A stretch of 64,000 nt of DNA from Flavobacterium sp. JAD_PAG50586_2 (GCA_023213215.1 CP096136.1:1674001-1738000), one strand, 5' to 3'; positions 29,318 to 38,270 are shown, counted from the first letter of the stretch. A program made the numbers and translations. The notes: generated from the sequence alone by a model not told the origin.

Positions 29318-30558
29318 ATGATGTCAAAAATCTTTCAAAAAATAATCACAATCATCCTTCTCGCTTCATTCACGATATCTTGTAATAAATCTAAAGAAGA
29401 AGAAATTATTGTTCCGAAGACCAAACCAAAAACGGTCGAATTCGGATTCAATCTGCACGATTTTAATATTGTACACGACACCATTCAATCCGGCGATACT
29501 TTCGGAAGTATTTTAGACCGTCAGAATCTTGACGGAAAACAAGTGTATGACATTGTTGCCAAGGTGAAGGACTCTTTTGATGTGCGCAGTATCCGAAAAG
29601 GTAAGCCATTTGCCATTCTCAGAAGCAAAGACAGAACGAACAAAATCCAGGTTTTTATTTATCAGCCAGATAGATTGAATTATTACGTAGTAGATTTTAG
29701 GGATTCCATTACGGCTTATAAAAAGACGCGACCTCTCACTTTCAAGTCCAGAACCATTGCCGGAGCATTGAACGGTTCGCTTTCGGAGACACTTCAAAAC
29801 CTAAAAGTAGATCCATCATTAGCACCCAAAATAGCAAAAATTTATGCTTGGTCAATTGACTTTTTCAAGCTTAAAAAGGGCGATAAGTTTGGACTAAAGT
29901 TCACAGAACGCTATATCAATGATACTATTTATGATGGTGTTGACAGTTTGAAAGCAGCCTTTTTTGAATACAAAGGCAAAAAAATATACGCCTTTCCTTT
30001 TGCTCCGGACGAGAATACAAAAAAACAGCAATACTACGACGAAGAAGGAAAACACTTAAAAATTTCTTCCTAAAAGCCCCACTTAAATTTGTCAATATCA
30101 CTTCAAGATATACCAAAAACCGATTCCACCCCGTTCAGAAAATATGGAAAGCTCATAACGGTACAGACTATGCCGCGCCAACCGGAACACCAATTATGAC
30201 AACAGCCGCGGGAGTAGTAGAACAATCAGGTTATACAGCCGGAAATGGAAATTTTGTAAAAGTTAAACATGACAAAACATACTCTACGCAATATTTACAC
30301 ATGTCAAAAATACTAGTAAGACGGGGTCAAAGAGTAACGCAAGGACAGGTTATCGGCAAAGTCGGAAGCACTGGCTTGGCAACAGGGCCACACGTTTGCT
30401 ATCGTTTTTGGAGAAATGGAGTACAGGTTGATGCCTTGAGACTAAAATTACCAACCTCTACTCCGATGGATTCGAAATACAGGACAAAATTTATGGAATA
30501 CATGACGCCTCTTAAAAGAGAATTGGATAGTGTTGCTTCTTCGAACGCTCAAAACTAA
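29318..30558 (+). CDS. M23-family metallopeptidase, lipoprotein (frame break)
   Basis: A predicted envelope peptidoglycan endopeptidase. The N-terminus carries a lipobox (SFTISCN), then a LysM-like/OapA-like segment (DTIQSGDTFGSILDRQ) and a linker. The second frame gives the M23 domain with the H-x-x-x-D zinc motif HNGTDYAAPTGTPI, a lipoyl-like strand QGQVIGKVGSTGLATGPH, and GPHVCYRF where most M23 enzymes have GPHLHYEF. The last zinc ligand is therefore Cys instead of His. One A missing from the A5 run at 30058-30062 breaks the frame between 30073 and 30074; restoring it gives HLKNFFLKAPLKF and a protein of about 413 residues. Confidence 0.92.
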
Positions 30559-30646
30559 ATTATTTTACCAACTACAACGTTAGCGTAAAATATTCCTGAA
30601 TTTTATACCAATCATATTTGTAAATTTGTCATTCAAAATTTAAGAA

Positions 30647-32289
30647 ATGGCTTTACCAAATATAAATCCAACGACTACAAACGCCTGGAAAAGACTAAAT
30701 GAACATTTTGCGCAACTTGAAAATGCTTCCATGCAGGAAATGTTCGCAAATGATCCAGCCAGAACAAAAAAACTTCATATCCAATGGAATGATTTTTTAA
30801 TCGATTATTCGAAGAATATTATCAATCAGGAAACTCTATCATTGCTTCACGATTTAGCTAAAGAAGTAGGTTTGAAATCTGCTATTAATGATTATTTTTC
30901 GGGAGAAAATATCAATCAGACTGAAAACCGGGCTGTACTCCACACTGCTTTACGCGCACCGCTAACTTCAACCGTTTTAGTTGAAGGAAAAAATGTAATA
31001 CCCGAAATTTTTGAAGTAAAGAATAAAATAAAAGCCTTCTCAAATGAAATCATTTCAGGCGAAAGAAAAGGTTACACCGGGAAACCATTTACAGATGTTG
31101 TAAATATCGGAATCGGTGGTTCAGATCTTGGTCCGGATATGGTTGTAGAAGCATTGCAATTCTATAATAATCATCTAAACGTTCATTTTGTTTCCAATGT
31201 TGATGGCGACCATGTAAACGAAATCATTAAAAAATTAAACCCTGAAACGACGCTTTTTGTCATTGTTTCCAAAACATTCTCAACGCAGGAAACACTTACT
31301 AATTCGGAAACTATCAGAAGCTGGTTTTTAAAATCAGCAAAGCAGGAAGAGGTGGCCAAACATTTTGTCGCCGTTTCAACCAATATCCAGAAAGTTACCG
31401 ATTTTGGAATCAATGCTGACAATATTTTCCCAATGTGGGATTGGGTTGGCGGTCGATTTTCACTTTGGAGCGCTGTAGGTCTTACAATCAGTTTAGCTGT
31501 CGGATTTGATAATTTCGATGATTTGCTGAAAGGTGCTAACGAAATGGATGAGCATTTCAAAACCGCAGATTTCAAACAAAACATTCCGGTAGTCTTAGCT
31601 TTATTAAGTGTTTGGTACAACAACTTTTTTGGCGCAGAAAGTGAAGCGTTGATTCCATATACACAATATCTTCAAAAATTAGCACCCTATCTCCAACAGG
31701 GAATAATGGAAAGCAACGGAAAAAGCGTCGGGCGCGATGGAAAGCCGGTTAATTACCAAACAGGAACCATCATTTGGGGAGAACCCGGAACCAATTCACA
31801 GCATGCTTTCTTCCAGTTAATTCATCAGGGAACCAAATTAATCCCTACAGATTTTATCGGATTTGTAAAACCACTTTACGGGAACCAGGATCATCACGAT
31901 AAACTGATGTCTAACTTTTTGCACAAACAGAGGCTTTATTAAATGGAAAAACTGAAACTCAGGTTAAAGCCGAATTTGAAAAACAAAACATAACCGGGGA
32001 AAAAGCAGCTTTCCTACTGCCATTTAAGGTTTTTACGGGCAATAAACCCACAAACACCTTTTTGATAGAAAAACTCACGCCAAAATCTTTAGGTTCCTTA
32101 ATCGCTTTGTATGAGCATAAAATTTTTGTTCAGGGAATCATCTGGAATATTTTCAGCTATGACCAATGGGGTGTTGAATTAGGAAAGCAATTGGCCAATT
32201 CTATTTTGGACGAAATAAATTCAGGTTCAGTAAATAAGCACGATTCCTCCACCGAATTTTTACTCAGACACTTTTTGGAAAACAAATAA
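30647..32289 (+). CDS. pgi: Glucose-6-phosphate isomerase (frame break)
   Basis: Interconverts glucose-6-phosphate and fructose-6-phosphate in glycolysis and gluconeogenesis. The first frame (to 31942) carries [18 protein letters not shown], the sugar-phosphate loop [25 protein letters not shown] and [18 protein letters not shown]. The C-terminal part (32062-32289 and the segment before it) carries the catalytic-lysine region [15 protein letters not shown]5 run at 31916-31920 lacks one T; adding it joins the parts into 547 residues, the normal size. A strong terminator follows at 32298. Confidence 0.97.
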
Positions 32290-32297
32290 TTATCAAA

Positions 32298-32326
32298 AAA
32301 CGGCAATCTAAGTTGCCGTTTTTTTA
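32298..32326 (+). terminator. Intrinsic terminator after pgi
   Basis: Stem AAACGGCAA / TTGCCGTTT around TCTAAG, followed by a T run. Confidence 0.85.
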
Positions 32327-32366
32327 TGCCTTTTTCGTTATATTTGTTATTCTAAAAACCAAAATC

Positions 32367-32789
32367 ATGTACACTTTTATCCAAAAATTCCATTCAGGCT
32401 GGGCTTATTTAGCATTGTTGTTACTATTCGTTGCGGTTATAAATGCTGTTATCGGAATGTCTTCCAAAAAAGAATTCACTCCACGAGACAGAAAGATCGC
32501 TCTTTTTGGATTGATTGCTACACACCTACAATTAGTGGTTGGATTGATTCTTTATTTCGTTTCTCCACTAGGAAAAGCGGCCTTCGGGAATATGAGCGAT
32601 GCGGCCACGAGACTGACTTCATTAGAACATCCGCTTGTCAATCTTATTGCTATCGTCTTAATAACTATTGGCTGGTCAAAACACAAGAAAGCTGCAACAA
32701 GTGAAGCTAAATTCAAATCAATTGCCATTTTTTATGGATTGGGATTGGTGTTAATCCTAAGTCGCATTCCCTGGAGCCTTTGGTTCTAA
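32367..32789 (+). CDS. Small four-helix inner-membrane protein
   Basis: A 140-residue protein with four hydrophobic segments (YLALLLLFVAVINAVIGM, then LFGLIATHLQLVVGLILYF, LVNLIAIVLITIGW and a C-terminal helix ending LSRIPWSLWF). Conserved-looking histidines lie at HSGWAYL, THLQL and EHPLVN, suggesting a cytochrome-b-like or heme-handling fold (inference). The start is placed at ATG 32367 (MYTFIQKFHSGW), because the longer frame from 32313 begins inside the promoter area; TATATTTG at 32339-32346 supports this. A hairpin with T's (about 32796-32823) follows. Confidence 0.8.
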   Translation: MYTFIQKFHSGWAYLALLLLFVAVINAVIGMSSKKEFTPRDRKIALFGLIATHLQLVVGLILYFVSPLGKAAFGNMSDAATRLTSLEHPLVNLIAIVLITIGWSKHKKAATSEAKFKSIAIFYGLGLVLILSRIPWSLWF

Positions 32790-32872
32790 GAATTAAAAAG
32801 AAGTCCTGACAAAAGGGCTTTTTTTATCTAGGTACACTTTTTGAGAGGTAAGTTTCATCTTAAACAGAATTC

Positions 32873-33412
32873 ATGAAAAACAGCATATATATACTTTTTT
32901 TGACCATTGCCACTTTTTTTGGAAGTGCCATGGTTGACGCAAAGCCAAAACAAAAGGACAAAAACAAAGAGAAACCTGCAACAACTAAAGCTCCGGAAAC
33001 CAAAGTTACCGACAAAGTAATTACAGCTACAAAAATAGATACTTCTAAAACCAAGCTTCAGACAGGTTTGGAAATAGATTCCTTAGATGTCAATAATTTT
33101 AATTTCAAGTCACTCAAAAAGAACGCGCACGCTTCTTACTATCATAACAGATTTAACGGGAGAAGGACTGCCAGCGGAAAGCGATTTGACAACAACGGCT
33201 ATACAGCAGCACATAAAAAATTACCTTTCGGGACAATGGTTCGCGTTACAAACGAAGCCAATGGAAAATGGGTAATTGTCGAAATTACTGATCGTGGACC
33301 ATTCTCAAAAGCACGGGAAATAGATTTGAGCCGAAGGGCTTTTATGGACATCGTTTCCAATAAAAACTCCGGGATGGTGATTGTAACTTTAGAAGTTATC
33401 GAACCTAAGTAG
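32873..33412 (+). CDS. RlpA-like double-psi beta-barrel protein (septal ring lytic transglycosylase family)
   Basis: A 179-residue exported protein: signal peptide (KNSIYILFLTIATFFGSAMVDA), a lysine/threonine-rich linker to about residue 75, and a C-terminal double-psi beta-barrel with ASYYHNRFNGRRTASGKRF, LPFGTMVRVTNEANG and the catalytic-type ITDRGPFSKAREIDLS. RlpA proteins bind or cleave denuded peptidoglycan glycans. No SPOR domain is present. It ends against the convergent CYTH gene with no intervening bases. Confidence 0.92.
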   Translation: MKNSIYILFLTIATFFGSAMVDAKPKQKDKNKEKPATTKAPETKVTDKVITATKIDTSKTKLQTGLEIDSLDVNNFNFKSLKKNAHASYYHNRFNGRRTASGKRFDNNGYTAAHKKLPFGTMVRVTNEANGKWVIVEITDRGPFSKAREIDLSRRAFMDIVSNKNSGMVIVTLEVIEPK

Positions 33413-33880
33413 TTACCAATTCTTAAAAGGTTTTTTACTCAGGTAAGCATTGTAAAACCGCTCATCGTTGGTTACTTCCTGGCCAAGCCAAAAGGGCTTT
33501 TCGAAAACTTCATCTTCCGATTTTAATTCTATTTCAGCCATAATCAAACCTTGATTTTCTCCGGCAAAAACATCAACTTCAAAAGTATGTTTACCAATTT
33601 TTATCTCATAACGGATTTTATCAATAATTCCATCTTCACAAATTAGTAATAATTGCTCAGCATCCAAAACCGGAATTTCAGTTTCCCATTCCAAACGGGT
33701 AGTTCCCGATTCGTTGCCTTTCCCTTTGATGGTTAAAAATGCTTTGTCTTCCTTTATCCGCACTCGAACTGTTCTTTCCGGATTGGAATTCAGATAAGCC
33801 TGCACAATTCTCTTTTTTGAAAATGCTTCTGCTATAAAATCATTCGAAAGGACTAAAAATTTGCGTTCTATTTCTACCAT
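33413..33880 (-). CDS. CYTH domain protein (triphosphate tunnel metalloenzyme)
   Basis: A 155-residue cytoplasmic protein with the N-terminal ExExK-like motif EIERKFLV and the basic/acidic tunnel strands RTVRVRIKEDKAFLTIKG and EVDVFAGENQGLIMAEIEL. These proteins hydrolyse inorganic triphosphate or nucleoside triphosphates, and some are class IV adenylate cyclases; which one applies here cannot be told. Short bacterial members such as NeuTTM have this size. Confidence 0.92.
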   Translation of the reverse strand: MVEIERKFLVLSNDFIAEAFSKKRIVQAYLNSNPERTVRVRIKEDKAFLTIKGKGNESGTTRLEWETEIPVLDAEQLLLICEDGIIDKIRYEIKIGKHTFEVDVFAGENQGLIMAEIELKSEDEVFEKPFWLGQEVTNDERFYNAYLSKKPFKNW

Positions 33881-33908
33881 TTTTTGGGTTTTCTCTGAAT
33901 TAATTCTG

Positions 33909-34022
33909 GAGCTATTTCCAGCTTTCCACTATATCTTTTTATTGTTTTGAGAACCAGAGTGCAGTCGAAACGCAATTTTAAAAACAATAAAAAGGATGCC
34001 GTTGCAATCTGGGCTATTTCCA
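33909..34022. repeat. Flavobacterial palindromic intergenic repeat (copy with longer loop)
   Basis: Left GGAGCTATTTCCAGCTTTCC, T-rich arm TATCTTTTTATTGTTTT, internal GTGCAGTCGAAACGC, A-rich arm AAAACAATAAAAAGGATG, and right GCAATCTGGGCTATTTCC. Same plan as 26000-26072, here between the CYTH gene and dinB. Confidence 0.75.
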
Positions 34023-34086
34023 CAAATGCGAGGCACCAATCATAAATTAAATACTTGGTGAGGTAAATATATTATAAATTTGTGAT

Positions 34087-35169
34087 ATGGCTGAACCAAT
34101 TCCAAACAGAAAGATTATTCATATCGATATGGACGCATTCTATGCTTCTGTCGAACAAATGGATAATCCTGAACTCAAAGGAAAGCCATTGGCTGTTGGC
34201 GGAAACGAAACACGTGGCGTAGTTTCGGCGGCGAGTTATGAAGCCAGGAAGTTTGGAGTCCGTTCTGCGATGAGCGGTGTTCAGGCAAAGCGAAACTGCC
34301 CCGATTTAATCTTTGTCAGGCCGAGGTTTGAACGCTATAAGGAAATCTCAAAACAAATCCGAAAGATATTCCACGAATATACCGATTTAGTAGAACCATT
34401 ATCGCTGGACGAAGCCTATTTAGATGTAACCCAAAACAAAAAAGGAAATCCGAGCGCCAGTTTGATAGCGCAGGAAATTCGGCAACGCATTTTTAATGAA
34501 GTAGGCTTAACAGCATCGGCCGGAATCTCAGTCAACAAATTTGTGGCTAAAGTTGCCAGCGATTACAATAAACCCAACGGGCAAAAAACAGTTAATCCGG
34601 AAGAAGTTGAGGAATTTCTGGAGAACTTAGACATAAAGAAATTTTATGGCGTTGGCAAAGTAACGGCAGACAGGATGTATCATCTCGGAATCTTTACAGG
34701 AAAAGACCTCAAATCAAAATCGGCTGAATTCCTAGAAGAGAATTTTAATAAAAGCGGATTGTATTATTACAATATCGTCCGTGGAATCCATAACAGTCAG
34801 GTGAAACCCAATCGCATTGCGAAATCGGTTGCAGCCGAACATACCTTCAACGAAAACCTAACTTCAGAAATTTTCATGCTTGAAAAACTAGAACGAATAG
34901 CATCGGAATTAGAAAATAGATTGAAAAAACACAATATTTCGGGAAAAACAGTCACGCTCAAAATCAAATACAGCGATTTTACGACCCAAACACGCAGTAA
35001 GACCTTGCCTTACTTCATTTCGGATAAAGGATTGCTTTTAGAGGCAGCAAAAGAACTGCTGTTTCAGGAAAGGATGAAAGATTCCGTCCGACTCCTTGGA
35101 ATTTCTTTAAATAACTTAAATACTGAGGTTAAGAAAGCAGTTGTGGTTCAGCTGAGGTTTGAGTTTTAG
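34087..35169 (+). CDS. dinB: DNA polymerase IV (Y-family)
   Basis: A translesion polymerase. The 360-residue protein has the first catalytic block KIIHIDMDAFYASVEQMDNP, the second SLDEAYLDVT, a helix-hairpin-helix thumb (GVGKVTADRMYHLGI) and a little-finger domain ending LLGISLNNL. The C-terminal beta-clamp peptide appears as VVVQLRFEF, i.e. QL-x-FEF-like. TAAATTTG at 34076-34083 lies only 3 bp before the ATG, so the transcript may be nearly leaderless or the promoter match may be chance. Confidence 0.97.
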   Translation: MAEPIPNRKIIHIDMDAFYASVEQMDNPELKGKPLAVGGNETRGVVSAASYEARKFGVRSAMSGVQAKRNCPDLIFVRPRFERYKEISKQIRKIFHEYTDLVEPLSLDEAYLDVTQNKKGNPSASLIAQEIRQRIFNEVGLTASAGISVNKFVAKVASDYNKPNGQKTVNPEEVEEFLENLDIKKFYGVGKVTADRMYHLGIFTGKDLKSKSAEFLEENFNKSGLYYYNIVRGIHNSQVKPNRIAKSVAAEHTFNENLTSEIFMLEKLERIASELENRLKKHNISGKTVTLKIKYSDFTTQTRSKTLPYFISDKGLLLEAAKELLFQERMKDSVRLLGISLNNLNTEVKKAVVVQLRFEF

Positions 35170-35465
35170 GGAAGATGGAAGTAGCGTTTTACCTTATTTT
35201 ATGGAGTTTCTGAAAGTGATAAATTAGTTACGGAAGATGCAAAACTACCTGCTACATGTTCGCGGGAACTGCTAAAGGATAAAAATAACTTTTTGGTTAC
35301 TACAATTTATTTTCTGAAATACAAAATAGAATTTCTGAAACATGAAAATTGGCTGCTATGTATAATAATTTAATTTCTGAAGCTTGGAATTTATCTGCTA
35401 AAAGGTAAAATTGAATTTCTAAAGGTTAGATGCGAACTGCTAAGGATTTTAGATTTTTAGATTAA
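35170..35465. repeat. Gene-free stretch with degenerate TTTCTGAA / CTGCTA repeats
   Basis: No open frame is credible. TTTCTGAA (or TTTCTAAA) occurs at 35207, 35311, 35332, 35374 and 35417. CTGCTA occurs at 35249, 35269, 35353, 35395 and 35437; two of these sit in the longer shared context GAACTGCTAA-AGGAT. It looks like a decayed local repeat. Confidence 0.5.
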
Positions 35466-35502
35466 AAAAAGCTGTCTTAGTATAACTTCAAGACAGCTTT
35501 TT
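35466..35502. terminator. Bidirectional intrinsic terminator
   Basis: AAAAAGCTGTCTT and AAGACAGCTTTTT form a 13-bp stem with a TAGTATAACTTC-type loop; the A and T tails allow function on both strands. It insulates the peptide cassette from dinB. Confidence 0.8.
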
Positions 35503-35563
35503 GATTTATGGATTACTTAATTATTGAACAAAAGAAAGTGTTTGTTTGCCTTGCCAAAATCCT

Positions 35564-35724
35564 GCGGAAAAGTTTTGTTGAAAGTGAAAATGTACACTTT
35601 TAGTGTACTTCCGTTAATATTTCAAATATTAATTTGGCCCATCATTAAAAGTGGGCAAATAGAATGATAGGAGTATACCGAAAAGCCTTTTAAGTGAGTA
35701 GGTAAAAATTTAAATATTTAATTT
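35564..35724 (+). promoter_or_regulatory. Duplicated 5' leader/promoter region, copy 1
   Basis: This 161-bp block is largely repeated at 36834-36992. It holds the palindrome GTACACT-TTT-AGTGTAC (35592-35608), a second palindrome TTAATATTT-C-AAATATTAA, TTTGG as a possible -7 remnant, an ATCATT/AATGAT stem around AAAAGTGGGCAAATAG, and the conserved AAGTGAGTAGGTAAAA just before the start codon of peptide 1. Confidence 0.7.
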
Positions 35725-35933
35725 ATGAAAAAATGTTTTTATGCTTAGCGGTGTTTATGGTTACTGCTAGTTCGTTTGCCGCTTTTGATGGCGTGGTTAA
35801 AACTTCATGTGGAAAGATTGTCCGTTTTCACACAGCAGCAAGCGGAGACCATTTAATTGAGCAGATAAAAATTGTTAACGCTGTAGTTTGTCCTGGTGCC
35901 GGGCCCGTAACTGTTACAATTGACTTCAATTAG
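35725..35933 (+). CDS. Small secreted two-cysteine peptide 1 (frame break in codon 2-4)
   Basis: A 69-residue precursor with signal peptide MKKMFLCLAVFMVTASSFA, almost identical to that of peptide 2, and a mature part of about 50 residues. The mature peptide shares W/F-x-G, SCG and a second Cys 26 residues later (NAVVCPG) with the two peptides downstream, and ends in alternating beta-strand residues VTVTIDFN. The A run after ATG has six A (35728-35733) against seven in peptide 2; the missing A makes the frame appear to start at the inner ATG 35733. Product unknown; possibly a disulfide-bonded secreted peptide (inference). Confidence 0.75.
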
Positions 35934-35938
35934 TTTTT

Positions 35939-35968
35939 AAGAGGATGGATATTATATCTTATCCTCTT
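35939..35968 (+). terminator. Hairpin after peptide 1
   Basis: AAGAGGAT / ATCCTCTT stem with a 14-nt loop, followed by TCATTCTTTAATTTTT. Moderately strong; probably limits read-through from peptide 1 into the GLPGLI gene. Confidence 0.55.
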
Positions 35969-35989
35969 TCATTCTTTAATTTTTCAAAA

Positions 35990-36782
35990 ATGAAATATTT
36001 ATCACTTTTCTTTTATTTAATTATAATTTCTACCAATGCACAACAAAAAATGGATATTTTAAATGAATGTAGGTATGAATTAAACTTCAAGGAATATAAA
36101 AAGCATACGCCTGAATATGGAATTAATAACTTCATATTGTTTTTTAATAAAAAGAAAGCTTTTTCAAAAACATCAATGTTTATGTAAAGGATTCACTAAT
36201 TAAGTACGGTAAGATAAAATTGACTGGTGATGACGCAATTGATTTAGCAATTAATTCCAAGTATTACACAGAACTCCCAATAAGCATATACAGAATTTCT
36301 AATGAAATAAATTTTGCCCAAAAAATTGGAGACAATCCCTATAGATATTTCGAAACAGTAGAATTTAAATGGCACGTAACTAAAGAAATAAAAATCGTAA
36401 ATGGTGTTAAATGCATAAAGGCAACTACAGAAAAATGGGGTAGAAATTGGGTAGCTTATTATTCGCCAAAACATCCTGTACCTTATGGTCCTTACAAATT
36501 TTATGGATTGCCAGGACTCATTTTTGAGATTTACGATGATAAAAATGAATATACATTTAAACTATATAGGTTTAAAAACAGAAGAGCAAATAATTTTATG
36601 TTATTTAATTATCCTAAAGCAAAGAAAGTTACTAAAAAGCAATATAACATAATACGCCATAATTATGCAATTGAACCAGAAACAGATATTTCGTTAGAAG
36701 GCGTACCTGATATTCAAAAAAAATGAATGCCTATAAACTAGAACAAGAAAAAAACTACAATCCAATAGAACTGACAGAATAG
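35990..36782 (+). CDS. GLPGLI family protein 1 (two frame breaks)
   Basis: An exported protein of about 264 residues with signal peptide (MKYLSLFFYLIIISTNAQQ). The body holds the family name motif in FYGLPGLIFEIYDD, preceded by KWGRNWVAYYSPKHP and INGVKCIKATT-like text. The GLPGLI family (TIGR01200) is widespread in Bacteroidota and of unknown function. Two runs are each one base short: T5 at 36160-36164 (restores AFFKNINVYVKDSL) and A8 at 36716-36723 (restores KKMNAYKLEQEKNY and the stop at 36780-36782, matching the end NPIELTE of the second copy). It is paralogous to 37466-38262. Confidence 0.85.
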
Positions 36783-36833
36783 TAATCAGATAGTATTGAT
36801 TTATACACCTACAGTACCCTCAATTTGGATGTA

Positions 36834-36992
36834 GCGGAAAATAATTTTTGTTGAAGTAAAATGTACACTTTTAGTGTACCTCTATTAATACTTCAAATAC
36901 TAATTTGCCCTATCATTAAAAGCCGGCAAAGATGATAGGAGTACCTCGAAAAGCCTTTAAGTGAGTAGGTAAAATTTTAAGTATTTTAATTT
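36834..36992 (+). promoter_or_regulatory. Duplicated 5' leader/promoter region, copy 2
   Basis: Second copy of the block at 35564-35724. It keeps GTACACT-TTT-AGTGTAC (36863-36879), then CCTATCAT / ATGATAGG as a perfect 8-bp stem around TAAAAGCCGGCAAAG, and AAGTGAGTAGGTAAAA before the ATG. The stem is better paired here than in copy 1, while TTAATACTT/AAATACTAA has lost perfect symmetry. Confidence 0.7.
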
Positions 36993-37196
36993 ATGAAAAA
37001 AATGTTTTTATGCTTAGCGGTGTTTATGTTTACTGCTAGTTCTTTTGCTAATTGGGAAGGAACATTTTATCCCTCATGTGGCGGAAGGTATCACGTGGTT
37101 GCATATGGTAATACTGAAGCGGAATGGACTGCTGCATTACAGCAGGCAAACCTTCAGATTTGTGGAACAAAGAGTGTGAAGATCATATTCTTTTAA
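36993..37196 (+). CDS. Small secreted two-cysteine peptide 2
   Basis: A 67-residue precursor. The signal peptide MKKMFLCLAVFMFTASSFA differs from peptide 1 at one position; the cleavage site is predicted after SFA. The mature part begins NWEGTFYPSCGG and has its second Cys 27 residues after the first (LQICGT), then a short strand VKIIFF at the very end. Same pattern as peptides 1 and 3. It directly follows leader copy 2 and is 10 bp ahead of peptide 3, so the two are cotranscribed. No known family recognised. Confidence 0.8.
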   Translation: MKKMFLCLAVFMFTASSFANWEGTFYPSCGGRYHVVAYGNTEAEWTAALQQANLQICGTKSVKIIFF

Positions 37197-37206
37197 TTTT
37201 TATATC

Positions 37207-37404
37207 ATGAAGAAAGTGTATTTATTGTTAGTTGTATCTTTAATTTCAGCTAATTCGTTTGCATGGACTGGAACTTTCCATACTAGTTGCGGAATTACAG
37301 TATTTGTTAGAGGTACTGATGGGGAAAGTAGTGTTATTAAATCATTACAAAAAATCAATGGCATTTTTTGTGGCACTGAAAATGTAACCATAACATTCTA
37401 TTAA
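37207..37404 (+). CDS. Small secreted two-cysteine peptide 3
   Basis: A 65-residue precursor with a diverged signal peptide (MKKVYLLLVVSLISANSFA) and a mature part starting WTGTFHTSCG, second Cys 26 residues later (GIFCGT), and a terminal strand ENVTITFY. The shared skeleton of the three peptides is W/F-x-G-(4)-SCG-...-N-(3)-C-G/P-...-V-x-I-x-F. It is followed by a strong terminator, which would make the two-peptide message short and possibly abundant (inference). Confidence 0.8.
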   Translation: MKKVYLLLVVSLISANSFAWTGTFHTSCGITVFVRGTDGESSVIKSLQKINGIFCGTENVTITFY

Positions 37405-37415
37405 AAATTAATTTA

Positions 37416-37450
37416 AACAGCTTAAAGGATGTGTCCTTTAAGCTGTTTTG
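37416..37450 (+). terminator. Strong terminator after peptide 3
   Basis: Perfect 14-bp stem AACAGCTTAAAGGA / TCCTTTAAGCTGTT with a TGTG loop, followed by TT-G-C-TT. It separates the peptide genes from GLPGLI 2. Confidence 0.8.
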
Positions 37451-37465
37451 CTTAAAAAATGAGAT

Positions 37466-38262
37466 ATGCCTAAATATTTTTATTTTATTTTATTATTTAA
37501 ATACGCTACGGTTTTTGGTCAGCAAAAAATAGACATTACCAATGAAGCGCGATACGAACTGAAATTTAAGGAGTATAAAAAACAAAATCCCGAATACGTT
37601 ACAAACACTTTTATTTTATTGTTTAATAATAAGGAAAGCTTTTTTAAGAATATGAGTCTTTATGTAAGGGACTCCCTGGTTGATAATGGTAAGATTAGAA
37701 GGACAGGAGACCCGCAAAAGGATTTTCCTGTTTTTGGGAAATATGTTCCAGACCTGCCTTACACAATTTACAGAAAGGATAAAACAATCATTTTCTCTAA
37801 TGAGATTGTATTTTCAGGAGAATATCAATATGCGGAAACGATAGATTTTAAGTGGAAAATATCAAAGGAAATGAAAGTTGTAAATGGCGTGAAATGCATA
37901 AAAGCTACCACAACAAAATGGGGTAGGAATTGGACAGCCTATTATTCTCCTAAGCATCCCATTCCCTATGGACCATACAAATTTTATGGTTTGCCAGGAT
38001 TGATATTCGAGGTGTATGATGATTATAAAGATTACACGTTTTCGCTATACCGATTTAAAAAAGAGTAGCCAGTAATGTTTTAATGCACAACTATCCTAAG
38101 GCAAAAAAAATAACAAAGGCGCAATATGAAAAGACAAGAAAAATTGCTGCGTTAAAACCTTCGGCAATAGAAGTTGAGGGATATCCTGACATGAATAGGA
38201 GAATTGATAAATATAATGCCGAAAAAGAAAAAAACTACAATCCTATTGAACTGACAGAATAG
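37466..38262 (+). CDS. GLPGLI family protein 2 (one frame break)
   Basis: An exported protein of about 265 residues with signal peptide PKYFYFILLFKYATVFGQQ and the motif block GPYKFYGLPGLIFEVYDDY. It is a close paralogue of 35990-36782 (shared blocks: KIDITNEARYELKFKEYKK; WGRNWTAYYSPKHPIPYGPY). The frame seems to stop at 38068, but the A6 run at 38057-38062 needs one more A; with it the frame continues RFKKRVASNVLMHNYPKAKK to NPIELTE and a stop at 38260-38262. The outer-membrane gene starts 8 bp later, so the two are cotranscribed. Confidence 0.85.
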
Positions 38263-38270
38263 ATTATGAT

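Noticed and set aside
35990..38262. GLPGLI genes as true pseudogenes
   Set aside because: After single-base repair both copies have complete, matching ends (NPIELTE) and intact signal peptides, and the breaks follow the same run-length pattern as in essential genes.
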